Counted from the stretch's first letter, positions 6,668 through 14,430 are shown. The stretch is DNA of 14,563 nucleotides from CAZCDM01 sp964497475 (GCA_964497475.1 CAZCDM010000041.1:1-14563), one strand, 5' to 3'. Notes: generated from the sequence alone by a model not told the origin. Program-made: numbers and translations.

Positions 6668-7486
6668 ATGGCAAAACGAGCACTGGTAACATTCACGACC
6701 GATTTCGGCACGGACGACCCCTACGTCGGGGCGATGAAGGGCACGCTGCTGCGGTACTGCCCCACGGCCGACATCGTCGACATCACGCACTCCGTGCCGG
6801 TCCATCAGATCGCCGCCGGGGCGTTCATCCTCGGCCACTCCGCGCCGTACTTCCCGCCGGGGACGATGCACGTCGTCGTCGTCGATCCGGGCGTGGGCAC
6901 CGACCGCTCGCTGCTGGTCGGCCAGTTCGGCGGGCAGGTGTACATCTTCCCGGACAATGGCGTCATCAGCCTCATCAAGCAAACCCAGCCGCTGGAGGGT
7001 CTCGTCTCGGTTCGCAACTACCAGTTCCTCGGCGACCAGCGACAGTCCAGCACGTTCCACGGGCGGGACATCATCGCCCCGCTGGCCGGGCACATCCTCA
7101 GCGGCGGGAAGATCGACGACCTCGGCCCGACGCCGCAGAGCTTCAAGATGCTCGACATGCCCACCTGCGATTCCAGCCACGATAAAGTCACCGGCCAGGT
7201 GATGTACCTCGACCATTTCGGCAATCTCGTGACCAACATCACCCGCGAAGACCTCCGCCAGCTGTGGGAAGACCCCTCGGCCGTCCGCGTGACGTGTCGC
7301 GGCCAGCAGGTCGGCCCGGTGCAGATGACCTACGGCCAGACGCCGCCCGGTAAGCCCCTGGCGCTGATCAACTCGATGGGCCTGCTGGAAGTGGCCGTCA
7401 ACCTCGGCGCGGCGGTCGATCACTTCCAGGCCGGCATCGGCGCGGAAGTCACCGTCACACACCCCGAGTTCCTCGACGTGTCATGA
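6668..7486 (+). CDS. SAM hydroxide adenosyltransferase (DUF62 family)
   Basis: Characterised members of this family split S-adenosylmethionine with water (hydroxide) into adenosine and L-methionine. The 272 residues match family length. Diagnostic motifs are in order: TTDFGTDDPYVGAMKG (10-25), VVDPGVGTDR (71-80), DNG (96-98), FHGRD (130-134), DHFGNLVTN (182-190) in the C-terminal barrel, and NSMGLLEVAVNLGAA (235-249). The ATG at 6668 has GGGAG eight bases upstream. Its stop overlaps the bioA start in an ATGA, so the two are almost certainly co-translated. BioA normally consumes SAM as amino donor, which makes a SAM-splitting partner notable. Some relatives are halogenases; the shorter loop region here argues for the hydroxide type, but substrate choice is inferred. 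Confidence 0.9.
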   Translation: MAKRALVTFTTDFGTDDPYVGAMKGTLLRYCPTADIVDITHSVPVHQIAAGAFILGHSAPYFPPGTMHVVVVDPGVGTDRSLLVGQFGGQVYIFPDNGVISLIKQTQPLEGLVSVRNYQFLGDQRQSSTFHGRDIIAPLAGHILSGGKIDDLGPTPQSFKMLDMPTCDSSHDKVTGQVMYLDHFGNLVTNITREDLRQLWEDPSAVRVTCRGQQVGPVQMTYGQTPPGKPLALINSMGLLEVAVNLGAAVDHFQAGIGAEVTVTHPEFLDVS

Positions 7487-8850
7487 GCTTCGACTTCGCT
7501 ACGCGCAACCTCGATGCGGCCGCATTGCGCGAAAAGGATAACGCGCACGTGTGGCATCCGTTTACGCCGATGCAGGTCTGGCTCGACGATGTCGACGACA
7601 CCGGGCGGGTCATCGTCGACGCCGAGGGCTTCGAGCTGATCGACGCGACCGGGCGGCGGTTCATCGACGGCTTTTCGAGCCTCTGGTGCAACCTCCACGG
7701 CCATCGGGTCGGGGCCATCGACCAGGCCATCGGCAACCAGCTCGCCCATGTCGCCCACACGACCCTGCTCGGCCATGCCAGCCCGCCGAGCATCCTCCTG
7801 GCCGAGCAGCTCGCCCGTCGCAGCCCGGCCGGCCTGGAAAAAGTATTCTACAGCGACAGCGGCGCCACCGCCGTCGAGGTCGCCCTGAAGATGGCCTTCC
7901 AGTATTTCCACAACCTCGCCCGGCCCCGCCGGCGATTCCTGGCCCTGCGAGAAAGCTACCACGGCGATACGATCGGCTCGGTTTCACTCGGCGGGATCGA
8001 GACGTTCCACTCGCTCTTCGAGCCGCTGCTGTTCCAGGCAGCCTTCGTCGACTCGCCCAACCCCTACCACCACCCCGCCGGCGAGCAAGCCGCCCCGGCC
8101 GTGCTCGCCCAGATCGAAGACGCTCTCGCCCGCGACGGCCAGGACATCGCCGCCGTCATCGTCGAACCCCTCGTCCAGGGGGCGGCCGGCATCTGGACGC
8201 ACCCGCCGGGCTTCCTGAAGGCCGTGCGCGAACGGACCGCCCGCCACGACGTGCTGCTGATCGTCGACGAAGTGGCCACCGGGTTCTGTCGCACGGGCAA
8301 ACTCTTCGCCTGCGAGCACGAGTCCGTCAGCCCGGACCTGATGTGCCTCGGCAAGGGCCTGACCGGCGGGTACCTGCCCGTTGCGGCCACGCTGGCTACG
8401 CAGCAGATCTTCGATGCGTTCTGCGATGATCCGGATGCGGGCAAGACCTTCTTCCACGGCCATACGTTTACCGGCAATGCGCTGGGCTGTGCGGCGGCAC
8501 TGGCCAGCCTCGACCTCATCGACTCATCCGGCCTGCTGGCTCACCTGCCGACAAAGATCGACCTGATCTCCCACCGGCTGGGCGAGCTGGCCGACCACCC
8601 CCACGTCGGCGACATCCGCCAGTGCGGCATGATGGTGGGCATTGAACTCGTCGCCGACCGCGAAACCAACACGCCGCTCGACCCGGCCCGCCGCACCGCC
8701 GCAGCGCTGTGCCGCGCCGCCCGCCAGAAGGACATCATCATCCGCCCGCTGGGCGATGTCATCGTCCTCATGCCCGCCCCGGCCATGGACACCAGCACGC
8801 TCGACCGCCTCCTGTCGGCCACCATCGAGACGATCCATGAATTCTTCTGA
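7483..8850 (+). CDS. bioA: Adenosylmethionine--8-amino-7-oxononanoate aminotransferase
   Basis: BioA converts KAPA to DAPA in biotin synthesis, using PLP and, in most members, SAM as amino donor. The 455 residues are slightly longer than the E. coli enzyme. Seen in order: HPFTPM (25-30) of the substrate pocket, YSDSGATAVEVALKMA (123-138), YHGDT (159-163), EPLVQGAAGIWTHPPGFL (228-245), VDEVATGFCRTG (261-272) with the PLP aspartate, GKGLTGGYLP with the Schiff-base lysine Lys291, and HTFTGNALGCAAAL (327-340). The start ATG overlaps the stop of the DUF62 gene by four bases. The end overlaps bioD by 14 bases. A lysine-using BioA subtype exists; the sequence alone does not settle the donor. Confidence 0.95.
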   Translation: MSFDFATRNLDAAALREKDNAHVWHPFTPMQVWLDDVDDTGRVIVDAEGFELIDATGRRFIDGFSSLWCNLHGHRVGAIDQAIGNQLAHVAHTTLLGHASPPSILLAEQLARRSPAGLEKVFYSDSGATAVEVALKMAFQYFHNLARPRRRFLALRESYHGDTIGSVSLGGIETFHSLFEPLLFQAAFVDSPNPYHHPAGEQAAPAVLAQIEDALARDGQDIAAVIVEPLVQGAAGIWTHPPGFLKAVRERTARHDVLLIVDEVATGFCRTGKLFACEHESVSPDLMCLGKGLTGGYLPVAATLATQQIFDAFCDDPDAGKTFFHGHTFTGNALGCAAALASLDLIDSSGLLAHLPTKIDLISHRLGELADHPHVGDIRQCGMMVGIELVADRETNTPLDPARRTAAALCRAARQKDIIIRPLGDVIVLMPAPAMDTSTLDRLLSATIETIHEFF

Positions 8851-9640
8851 CGCCCTGGCCCCCCTGCCGCCCGACGCCCCGCCGGCGGTGCAACTGCCCG
8901 GCCTGCTGGTCACCAGCACGGACACCGAGGTCGGCAAGACGCTCATCGCCGGGGCGATCTGTCGCAGCCTCCGCAAGCGGGGCCTGACCGTCGAACCGTA
9001 CAAACCCGTCGCCAGCGGGTGTCGCCGTACGCCGGCTGGGCTCGTCAGCGAAGATGGCGAATTCCTCGCCGCCGCGGCCGAGAGCCATCGGACGCTCGAT
9101 CAGATCACGCCCGTGCGATACGCCCCGGCCGTGGCGCCCAACCTCGCCGCCGCCCGCGCGAAACAGTCGGTCGATATCGGCGCGATGCTGGCAGGGTTCA
9201 ACGCGCTGACCGGCCAGGCCGACGCGGTCGTCGTCGAGGGCGTCGGCGGGCTGCTCTGCCCGATCAGCGACGAGGTCTGGCTGATCCACCTTGCCGCGTG
9301 GATGCAGCTGCCGCTGGTGATCGTCGCCCGGCCGGACCTGGGCACGATCAATCACACGCTGCTGACGCTGCACGCTGCCCGCTCGGCCGGGCTGAACGTC
9401 GCCGGCGTGGTCATCAATCGCTACCGCATCGAGGGCGACCTGACCGACGACCAGGCCGCCCGCCGCGGCGATGCCGTACTGGCTATGCACACCAACCCCG
9501 AGCAGATCGCCCGGCTGGGCGACGTGAAGGTTCTCGCCATCGTGCCCGACGAGCCGGCCAACAGCGTCGCCAAGGCAACCATCGGGCCGGATACGCAGTT
9601 CGCCATCGACGCCGTCGACTGGCCGGCCCTGCTGGGCTGA
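8837..9640 (+). CDS. bioD: Dethiobiotin synthetase
   Basis: BioD closes the ureido ring of DAPA with CO2 and ATP to give dethiobiotin, directly after BioA. The 267 residues carry the P-loop GLLVTSTDTEVGKT (22-35), KPVASGC (56-62), EGVGGLLCPI (134-143) and RPDLGTINHTLLT (165-177), all typical of the family. The N terminus has about 20 residues, Pro/Ala-rich, ahead of the first strand. The start chosen is ATG at 8837, which overlaps the bioA end by 14 bases; a GTG at 8887 would give a shorter N terminus nearer the family norm. bioB and bioF are not in this window, so the biotin genes are split in this genome. Confidence 0.95.
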   Translation: MNSSDALAPLPPDAPPAVQLPGLLVTSTDTEVGKTLIAGAICRSLRKRGLTVEPYKPVASGCRRTPAGLVSEDGEFLAAAAESHRTLDQITPVRYAPAVAPNLAAARAKQSVDIGAMLAGFNALTGQADAVVVEGVGGLLCPISDEVWLIHLAAWMQLPLVIVARPDLGTINHTLLTLHAARSAGLNVAGVVINRYRIEGDLTDDQAARRGDAVLAMHTNPEQIARLGDVKVLAIVPDEPANSVAKATIGPDTQFAIDAVDWPALLG

Positions 9641-9788
9641 CGGACTGGCCGATCGCGCCAGACCTGTACCCGGTGCGGCGGCGAATTCGTTTCGCTTGGC
9701 CCGCTGCCGATGGTACACTGCACGTTCTCGCTCCGGTAAAAGGGATGACTGACCCTGCTTGCCCCTTATCCAAAGAAAGGAAGCATTC
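9641..9788 (+). other. Intergenic gap between bioD and the radical SAM gene
   Basis: This 148-base gap holds a weak promoter candidate (TTCGCT 9691-9696, 17-base spacer, TACACT 9714-9719) and the ribosome site AAAGGA just before the ATG at 9789. A short stem ctggc / gccag with a 7-base loop lies soon after the bioD stop and lacks a T run. I see no terminator or small gene. Confidence 0.3.
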
Positions 9789-11387
9789 ATGCCAGACAGA
9801 ACCCTGCCACCGCATGGCGCGACACGCACGCGGCGATCCCTGCTGCGACTGATCTGCCCGGCCTATCCGACGTTCAACATCTACACCCGCCCGGGGCGCG
9901 TGATGACGGCCCTGGGGCCGGTCTGCGTAGCCAGCACCGTCAGCGATATCGCCGGCTGGGACGCCGAGATCATCGACGAGAACAACTATCACCACGGTCC
10001 GGTCGACTCGGCCGGGAAGGTCGACCACGACGCGATCCAGCAGGCCCGACCGGCCGACGTCATCGGCTTCTACGGCGGGCTCACCAGCACGATCCCCCGG
10101 CTGCTGGAGCTGGCCGAGACCTATCGCAAGCAGGGCCTGCGGACCATCGCCGGGGGGCAGCACTTTGTAGCCGACAATGCCGAACATGCCCTGCGCAACG
10201 GCGTAGACGTGGTGGTCCTCGGCGAGGGCGAGCGAACGATAACCGAGCTGCTGCGCTGCTTCGAGGAGGGAGGCGACCTGGCGGACGTGGCGGGCATTGC
10301 CTATCTCGATGGCCAGACGCTCGTCGTGACCGAACCGCGCGAGCCGATGAACGAATTCGACACCCTGCCCCTGCCGGACTTTTCCCTGCTGCGATTCGCC
10401 CGGCTGAAGTTTTACCCCGTCTCGGGCACGCGGGGCTGTCGCATGCAGTGCGAGTTCTGCTCGGTCAAGGGCACGCCGCGCTTCGCGAGGCCCGAGCGGA
10501 TGATGCAGCAGTTCGCCGCCATCTACGAGCGGTGGCGGGGCACGATCTTCTTCGTCGTCGATGACCTCTTCGGCCAGAACCGCCAGGAGACCCTCACGCT
10601 CTGCGCCCTGCTTGCGAAGTACCAGAAGGACCACGGCGTGCGGTTCAGCATCACCGTGCAGATCCGCCTGGACATGGCCCGCGACAGCGAGCTGCTGGCC
10701 GCCATGCGGCAGGCCAATATCAACATCCTTGCGATCGGGTTCGAGTCGCCCGTGGCTGCGGAGCTCGAATCGATGAGCAAGCATCTCAAGGCCGAGACCA
10801 TGCTCGAACTGGTCGAGCTCTATCACCGCGCGGGGTTCCGGATTCACGGCATGTTCATTTTCGGCTATCCCTCGAAAGCCACACCGGCGCCGGCGATTTC
10901 CGTCGAGGAGCGGGTGCGGGCGTTCCGCCGCTTCATCCGCAAGGCGAAGCTCGCGACCGTGCAGGTCCTGCTGCCGATTCCACTGCCGGGCACGGAGTTC
11001 TTCACCCGCCTGAAGGCGCAAGACCGCGTCCTGCCGATCGAGCAGATCGGCCTGGAGTATTACGATGGCAACTTCCCGGTTATCGTGCCCGATGCGCCGC
11101 TGACGCCGGAGAGCATGCAGGCCTCGGCGCAGAAAATCATGCGTCACCTCTATCACCCGCGCACCGTCCTCCAGCTCGGATGGAACGTGCTGTCGCTGCC
11201 GGCAGTTTTGTTCCAGTTGCACCGGCTGGAGTCGGCCTGGGGGCGGTGGTATCGCCGCTGGCTGGTGAGCCTCTACCGCGTGGGCGGGTGGCTGCTTCAG
11301 CGACAGTGGACGTCGGCGTTCAAGAAAGGCGACTTCCCGCGGAAGCTCAACGGGGCGAAACGGCTGGTTAATCCTCCGGCGCGGTGA
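9789..11387 (+). CDS. B12-binding-type radical SAM enzyme, substrate unknown
   Basis: This 532-residue enzyme has a Rossmann-like B12-binding-type domain at about 20-160 (LICPAYPTFN, DVIGFYGG, TIAGGQHFV, VVVLGEGERT). The radical SAM domain follows at about 207-400, with the [4Fe-4S] cluster cysteines C217, C221 and C224 in GTRGCRMQCEFCSV. FFVVDDLFG (254-262) and IGFES (316-320) are typical strand ends. The last about 80 residues are rich in W, R and L and do not match a domain I know. The N-terminal domain has no DxHxxG motif, usual for this class, so cobalamin binding is possible but not shown. The start is ATG at 9789 with AAAGGA seven bases upstream; an in-frame ATG at 9759 lacks such a site. 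Known relatives act on porphyrins, hopanoids, lipids and antibiotics, so no specific role is assigned. Confidence 0.88.
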   Translation: MPDRTLPPHGATRTRRSLLRLICPAYPTFNIYTRPGRVMTALGPVCVASTVSDIAGWDAEIIDENNYHHGPVDSAGKVDHDAIQQARPADVIGFYGGLTSTIPRLLELAETYRKQGLRTIAGGQHFVADNAEHALRNGVDVVVLGEGERTITELLRCFEEGGDLADVAGIAYLDGQTLVVTEPREPMNEFDTLPLPDFSLLRFARLKFYPVSGTRGCRMQCEFCSVKGTPRFARPERMMQQFAAIYERWRGTIFFVVDDLFGQNRQETLTLCALLAKYQKDHGVRFSITVQIRLDMARDSELLAAMRQANINILAIGFESPVAAELESMSKHLKAETMLELVELYHRAGFRIHGMFIFGYPSKATPAPAISVEERVRAFRRFIRKAKLATVQVLLPIPLPGTEFFTRLKAQDRVLPIEQIGLEYYDGNFPVIVPDAPLTPESMQASAQKIMRHLYHPRTVLQLGWNVLSLPAVLFQLHRLESAWGRWYRRWLVSLYRVGGWLLQRQWTSAFKKGDFPRKLNGAKRLVNPPAR

Positions 11388-11425
11388 GCTGCCGGGCAGA
11401 GCACACCCCCGGCGGCCCGTTTGTA

Positions 11426-11434
11426 TGCTATAAT
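11426..11434 (+). promoter_or_regulatory. Extended -10 promoter of rnpB
   Basis: TGCTATAAT is a perfect -10 box (11429-11434) with the TGn extension. No -35 box is visible 17 bases upstream, where the sequence is cccccg, which is normal for extended -10 promoters. The predicted start, about seven bases downstream, coincides with the first base of the RNase P RNA P1 helix at 11441. Confidence 0.75.
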
Positions 11435-11440
11435 GCGCTT

Positions 11441-11834
11441 GGTCGGATGCGCGGAAGACCGCTGCCGGCGACGGCAGAGGAAAGTCCGGGCACCAGTGGA
11501 CCACGGTGGTGGGTAACGCCCACCGTCCGCTTCGGCGGATCGGGCCAGTGCCACAGAAACCAAACCGCCGGCCCGCGAGCCCCCGTCAATACTCCGGGCC
11601 GGTAAGGGTGAAATGGTGCGGTAAGAGCGCACCGCGCGGGCGGTGACGTCCGCGGCCGGGTAAACCCCACCGGGTGCAAGGCTAAGCAGCGACGAGGTCC
11701 GGTCCAGACCGTTATCAGTCGCGGGTAGGCCGCTTGTCCGCAAGGGCAGAGCGCGTCGGTAACGGCGCGTCAAGAGAAATGGTCTTCGCCCCGGTTCGCC
11801 GGGGAACAGAACCCGGCTTACAGCGCATCCGACC
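11441..11834 (+). ncRNA. rnpB: RNase P RNA (type A)
   Basis: This is the catalytic RNA of RNase P, which trims the 5' leader of tRNA precursors. The ends pair in a perfect 12-base P1 helix (11441-11452 ggtcggatgcgc with 11823-11834). Universal blocks appear in order: gaggaaagtccgggc (P4 5' side), gggtgaaa and gtaagagcgcaccg, taaaccccacc with gcaagg, gggtaggcc, and acagaacccggctta (P4 3' side). The GGT at 11696-11698, in a loop closed by gcgac/gtcgc, corresponds to the L15 site that pairs with the tRNA CCA end. The length of about 394 is normal. Several hairpins are capped by UUCG (for example ccccggttcgccgggg). It lies 53 bases after the radical SAM gene and has its own promoter. Confidence 0.96.
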
Positions 11835-11844
11835 GCTTTTTTTT
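11823..11844 (+). terminator. rnpB terminator formed by P1 plus T run
   Basis: The 3' strand of P1 (11823-11834) is followed by gc and eight T (11837-11844). The P1 helix itself therefore seems to supply the terminator stem, once its 5' strand re-pairs with it. The T run overlaps the stop codon of the decayed minus-strand frame ending at 11843. Confidence 0.6.
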
Positions 11845-12123
11845 ATACGCCGGGCGAGGAGGATGGTGCGTCGGGGGCCTGGGCCTGGCCTGCGCGGCGG
11901 GCCTTTCGCCAGCCGAGTACCGCTTCGACGATCGGCCAGGCCGTCAGCTCCAGCAGCAGGACGCCCAGCAGCGGGCGGGCGTGGGGGCCGAGCCGCTCAG
12001 GCTGAAGGGCACCTTGAAGATTTTCTGCCCCAGCCATCGCCCGTAGAGGCGGTAGGCCAGGATGTACCCGACAAAACTCCCCACAGCGATCAGCAGGGTC
12101 CACCTGGGCGGTCTCCGATGGGG
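11843..12123 (-). pseudogene. Decayed membrane-protein fragment, N-terminal part CstA-like
   Basis: Directly after the glycoside hydrolase stop, one minus-strand frame (12123-11944) encodes a hydrophobic segment, then AYRLYGRWLGQKIFKV and SGSAPTPA. This resembles the first transmembrane segment and the YG-x-WL-x-x-KIF ... PTPA stretch at the start of carbon starvation protein A (a peptide/pyruvate transporter family). No ATG precedes it, and the frame stops soon after PTPA. A neighbouring frame (12103-11843) then continues with another hydrophobic stretch (RPLLGVLLLELTAWPIVEAV) and a basic, hydrophilic tail. The simplest reading is a cstA-like gene with most of its middle deleted and the ends out of frame. 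A small two-helix protein with one frameshift, or an assembly error, is also possible. The second half is not recognised. Confidence 0.4.
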
Positions 12124-13674
12124 TCAGTCGGCCTGGGCTTCGTCGGCCGGTTCGGTCGCGGCAGATGCCGACTGGTCAGCCGATTCGTTCGAGAGGATAA
12201 TCACGCTGGCCGAGGCCGGCGGCAGGGAGAACGTCACGCGCACCTTGCCGTCGACGGTCTCGACCTCGGCGGTCGAGTCGGTCCACTTGGTTCCGCGGCT
12301 GTCCATGAGGCTGTTGTCGGGCCCGGCATAGGTTCGCATGCGGGCCGAGCTGACCGGATAGGGCCAGTTGTGGATCACGACGGTTTTCTCGACCGTCGCC
12401 TCGGGGCCAGCCTGGAAGTTCAGGCCCCAGATGGTGGCGGTTTTGTCTTTGGGCTCGGCTGTGACGTACACGCGCCAGAGCTGCTCGGCGGGATTGGCCT
12501 CATTGCCGCGCACCACCATCAGCATGTGCGTGCCGAGATGCTTTACCATCGCGAAGTACATGTCGCGCACGGGGGGCTTGAACTGAGGCTGCTCCCAGTA
12601 CATCGAGCCAAAGATGCCCTGCTCGGCGAAAGAGAGTACGCCCTCGATAATACCCAGCCCCATGGCCATGGACCGCTGGAGCTGGCCCGAGGCGTTCCAC
12701 ATCATGGGGTTCCACTCGCTGGCGATGAGGGGGGTGGATCGTCCGACGACGCTCCATGCGCCGCGGGCTTCGTTGGCCAGGAAGGGTTTGAAGGCGGCCA
12801 GGGCGGCGGCGAGTTTGCCCTCGTCGCCCCAGCCGTTCTGCAGGGCGTGGTAGTAGGGGTGATAGCTGACGAAGTCGATGGCGACGGTCCGTTTCTTCAG
12901 GGCAACGAGATAATCGCGGGCGCCCTTGGAGGTGTACATCAGGCAGGGGCCGATCTGGATAGACGGGTCGACGGTGCGCATGGCCTGGGCCATTTCGGCG
13001 TAGCGTTCGGCGTACTGCTCGGGGTTGAGGTGGTGGGCGTCGACGAGCTTGGCGATGGAGCCGATTTCAGGCTCGTTGCCGATTTCCCAGAACTTCACGG
13101 GCGGGGTGGGCTTGGCCGAGGCGGCCAGCAGCGTGGGTCGGCCGTCCCAGCCGGTGATGGAATCGACGATGCGGCGGTCGTCTTCGGTGAGCTGGTCTTC
13201 CTGGCCGAGGCGGATGGTCGGGACGATGAAGTTGCAGTAGCGGACCCAGTCGGCGGCGAGCTTACCGGGGTTCTCAGCCTTGCAGAGCCATCGGCCATCC
13301 TCTTTGAGCTCTCCGCCGCCGAACAGGTTGGCGGTGATCATCGGGGCACAGTCGTAGTCGCGACACTTCTCGAGGAACTCCAGGGTGGTGGGCATGTGTC
13401 GGCGGGCGCCCCACTCGCTGCCGCTGTCACGGTCGCGCCAGTCGTAGGTGTCGGCGTCGAGTCCGCCGGCCAGGCCTCGGGCCATCGAGCCGCGGGTCAG
13501 CGGGAAGATAGCGTCCCAACCCTTCTGACTGATGGTGCGATAGGTGCTTTGACCCCGCACGGCCGGAGAGATGGGCTGGAAGCGAGCGGCGTTGACGAGG
13601 ATGGGTTCGTCGGCGCCGGCCGGGGCCAGCAGGCTCGCCAGAACCAGCGTAACGATGGTCGATCGAATGGGCAT
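12124..13674 (-). CDS. Secreted clan GH-A glycoside hydrolase-like protein
   Basis: This 516-residue exported protein is probably a polysaccharide-degrading enzyme. A signal peptide covers residues 1-21 (MPIRSTIVTLVLASLLAPAGA, cut before DEPI). The catalytic (beta/alpha)8 barrel spans about 30-390. FWEIGNEPE at 195-203 supplies the acid/base Glu201, and LIASEWNP at 316-323 supplies the nucleophile Glu320; their order and spacing fit clan GH-A families such as GH39, GH51 or GH79. FVSYHPYYHA (268-277) and MYWEQPQ (358-364) line the predicted cleft. A beta-sandwich follows (about 395-495), then a Ser/Ala/Glu-rich tail. The start is ATG at 13674 because AAAGGA stands six bases upstream and the signal peptide begins there; an ATG at 13692 is less likely. 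Substrate and exact family are not settled. It has its own promoter. Confidence 0.82.
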   Translation of the reverse strand: MPIRSTIVTLVLASLLAPAGADEPILVNAARFQPISPAVRGQSTYRTISQKGWDAIFPLTRGSMARGLAGGLDADTYDWRDRDSGSEWGARRHMPTTLEFLEKCRDYDCAPMITANLFGGGELKEDGRWLCKAENPGKLAADWVRYCNFIVPTIRLGQEDQLTEDDRRIVDSITGWDGRPTLLAASAKPTPPVKFWEIGNEPEIGSIAKLVDAHHLNPEQYAERYAEMAQAMRTVDPSIQIGPCLMYTSKGARDYLVALKKRTVAIDFVSYHPYYHALQNGWGDEGKLAAALAAFKPFLANEARGAWSVVGRSTPLIASEWNPMMWNASGQLQRSMAMGLGIIEGVLSFAEQGIFGSMYWEQPQFKPPVRDMYFAMVKHLGTHMLMVVRGNEANPAEQLWRVYVTAEPKDKTATIWGLNFQAGPEATVEKTVVIHNWPYPVSSARMRTYAGPDNSLMDSRGTKWTDSTAEVETVDGKVRVTFSLPPASASVIILSNESADQSASAATEPADEAQAD

Positions 13675-13710
13675 GGGACATCCTTTGTGCAAGGGAATGG
13701 ATCAGCGGGC

Positions 13711-13740
13711 AGTATAAACCCTGGCCGGGGGGGATGGCAA
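13711..13740 (-). promoter_or_regulatory. Sigma70-type promoter of the glycoside hydrolase gene
   Basis: On the minus strand TTGCCA (13740-13735) is followed after 18 bases by TATACT (13716-13711); each box differs from consensus at one position. The predicted start is near 13704, giving a leader of about 30 bases with the ribosome site AAAGGA. The -35 box directly abuts the T run of the upstream gene's terminator. Confidence 0.6.
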
Positions 13741-13770
13741 AAAAAAGACCGGCCGGGAGAGCCGGCCGGT
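13739..13770 (-). terminator. Intrinsic terminator of the second PEP-CTERM gene
   Basis: A perfect 9-base stem accggccgg / ccggccggt (13748-13756 with 13762-13770) with a GAGAG loop is followed on the minus strand by one base and then eight T (complement of 13739-13746). It lies 27 bases after the stop of the PEP-CTERM gene that ends at 13798. Confidence 0.88.
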
Positions 13771-13797
13771 GGGTCATGCGAATCGTTGCGTCGGGGT

Positions 13798-14430
13798 TCA
13801 GCGCCGTCGGCGGCGAACCAGAACCGCCAGGCCGCCAATGGACATCAGCCCCAGCGTGGTCGGCTCGGGGACGAGGTCGTAGTAGTCGTTGGCACTGCCG
13901 CCATCGAGCGTGTAGCCGTACCACTGATCGACCGTCGTGCCGATGATGCTCTCGTCGATGGACCATTCCAGTTGATAGTACGTCGTGCCCGTGTCATGGC
14001 TGTGGGCGCCATTGAACTCGGTGGTGAGGTCGCTGACCGAGTAGCTCGTCGATCCATCCCATTCATGGAGATCGGCCTTGACGTAATACAGCACGGAGGG
14101 GTCGAACGAATCCAGCTCCCAGTGGGAGTCGAGCAGATAGTCGATACCGGTAACAACCGGCGGATCGTAGACGGTCGCGGAGGTACTGCCGTCGGCGCCG
14201 CCGGCTTTGGAATCGATGGCGATACCGTAAATGCCGGAGAAGTAATTACCCTTCGTCGCCTCGGGCTGGCCGAGGATATCCAACCGGAAATAGTGGATCG
14301 TGCCGTCCTTTTTGTAGGACGTGCTGACGATTTCCTGGCCGGTGTAGAGAAGGGTTCCGCTGGAGATGCCGTTCTCGCCGGTCGCGTCGAGCTGGGTCGA
14401 AGCACCGGTGTCCCAGCCCGCATAGGGCAA
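13798..14430 (-). CDS. PEP-CTERM exported protein, body frame (frameshifted)
   Basis: This frame of 210 codons encodes an exported protein body of unknown function. It is rich in Gly, Ser, Asp, Thr and Tyr, with strand-like stretches such as HYFRLDILGQP, YGIAIDSKAGG and GIDYLLDSHWELDS, which suggests a beta-sandwich. The C terminus is a PEP-CTERM signal: VPEPTTLG, the hydrophobic LMSIGGLAVLV, then RRRRR. Exosortase-dependent sorting is the known role of such tails. The frame has no ATG; its first possible start is TTG at 14430, and it lacks a signal peptide. A typical signal peptide stands immediately upstream in another frame, so the intact gene should run to about 14500, broken here by a one-base shift or a sequencing error. 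A strong terminator follows the stop. Confidence 0.75.
   Translation of the reverse strand: MPYAGWDTGASTQLDATGENGISSGTLLYTGQEIVSTSYKKDGTIHYFRLDILGQPEATKGNYFSGIYGIAIDSKAGGADGSTSATVYDPPVVTGIDYLLDSHWELDSFDPSVLYYVKADLHEWDGSTSYSVSDLTTEFNGAHSHDTGTTYYQLEWSIDESIIGTTVDQWYGYTLDGGSANDYYDLVPEPTTLGLMSIGGLAVLVRRRRR

Noticed and set aside
6620..7462. N-terminal extension of the pcm frame to 7462
   Set aside because: The extension is antisense to the DUF62 gene; Pcm homology begins at the ATG at 6619.
9483..11504. 673-codon minus-strand ORF opposite the radical SAM gene
   Set aside because: Antisense shadow; it also covers the rnpB promoter and 5' end, and no domain is recognisable.
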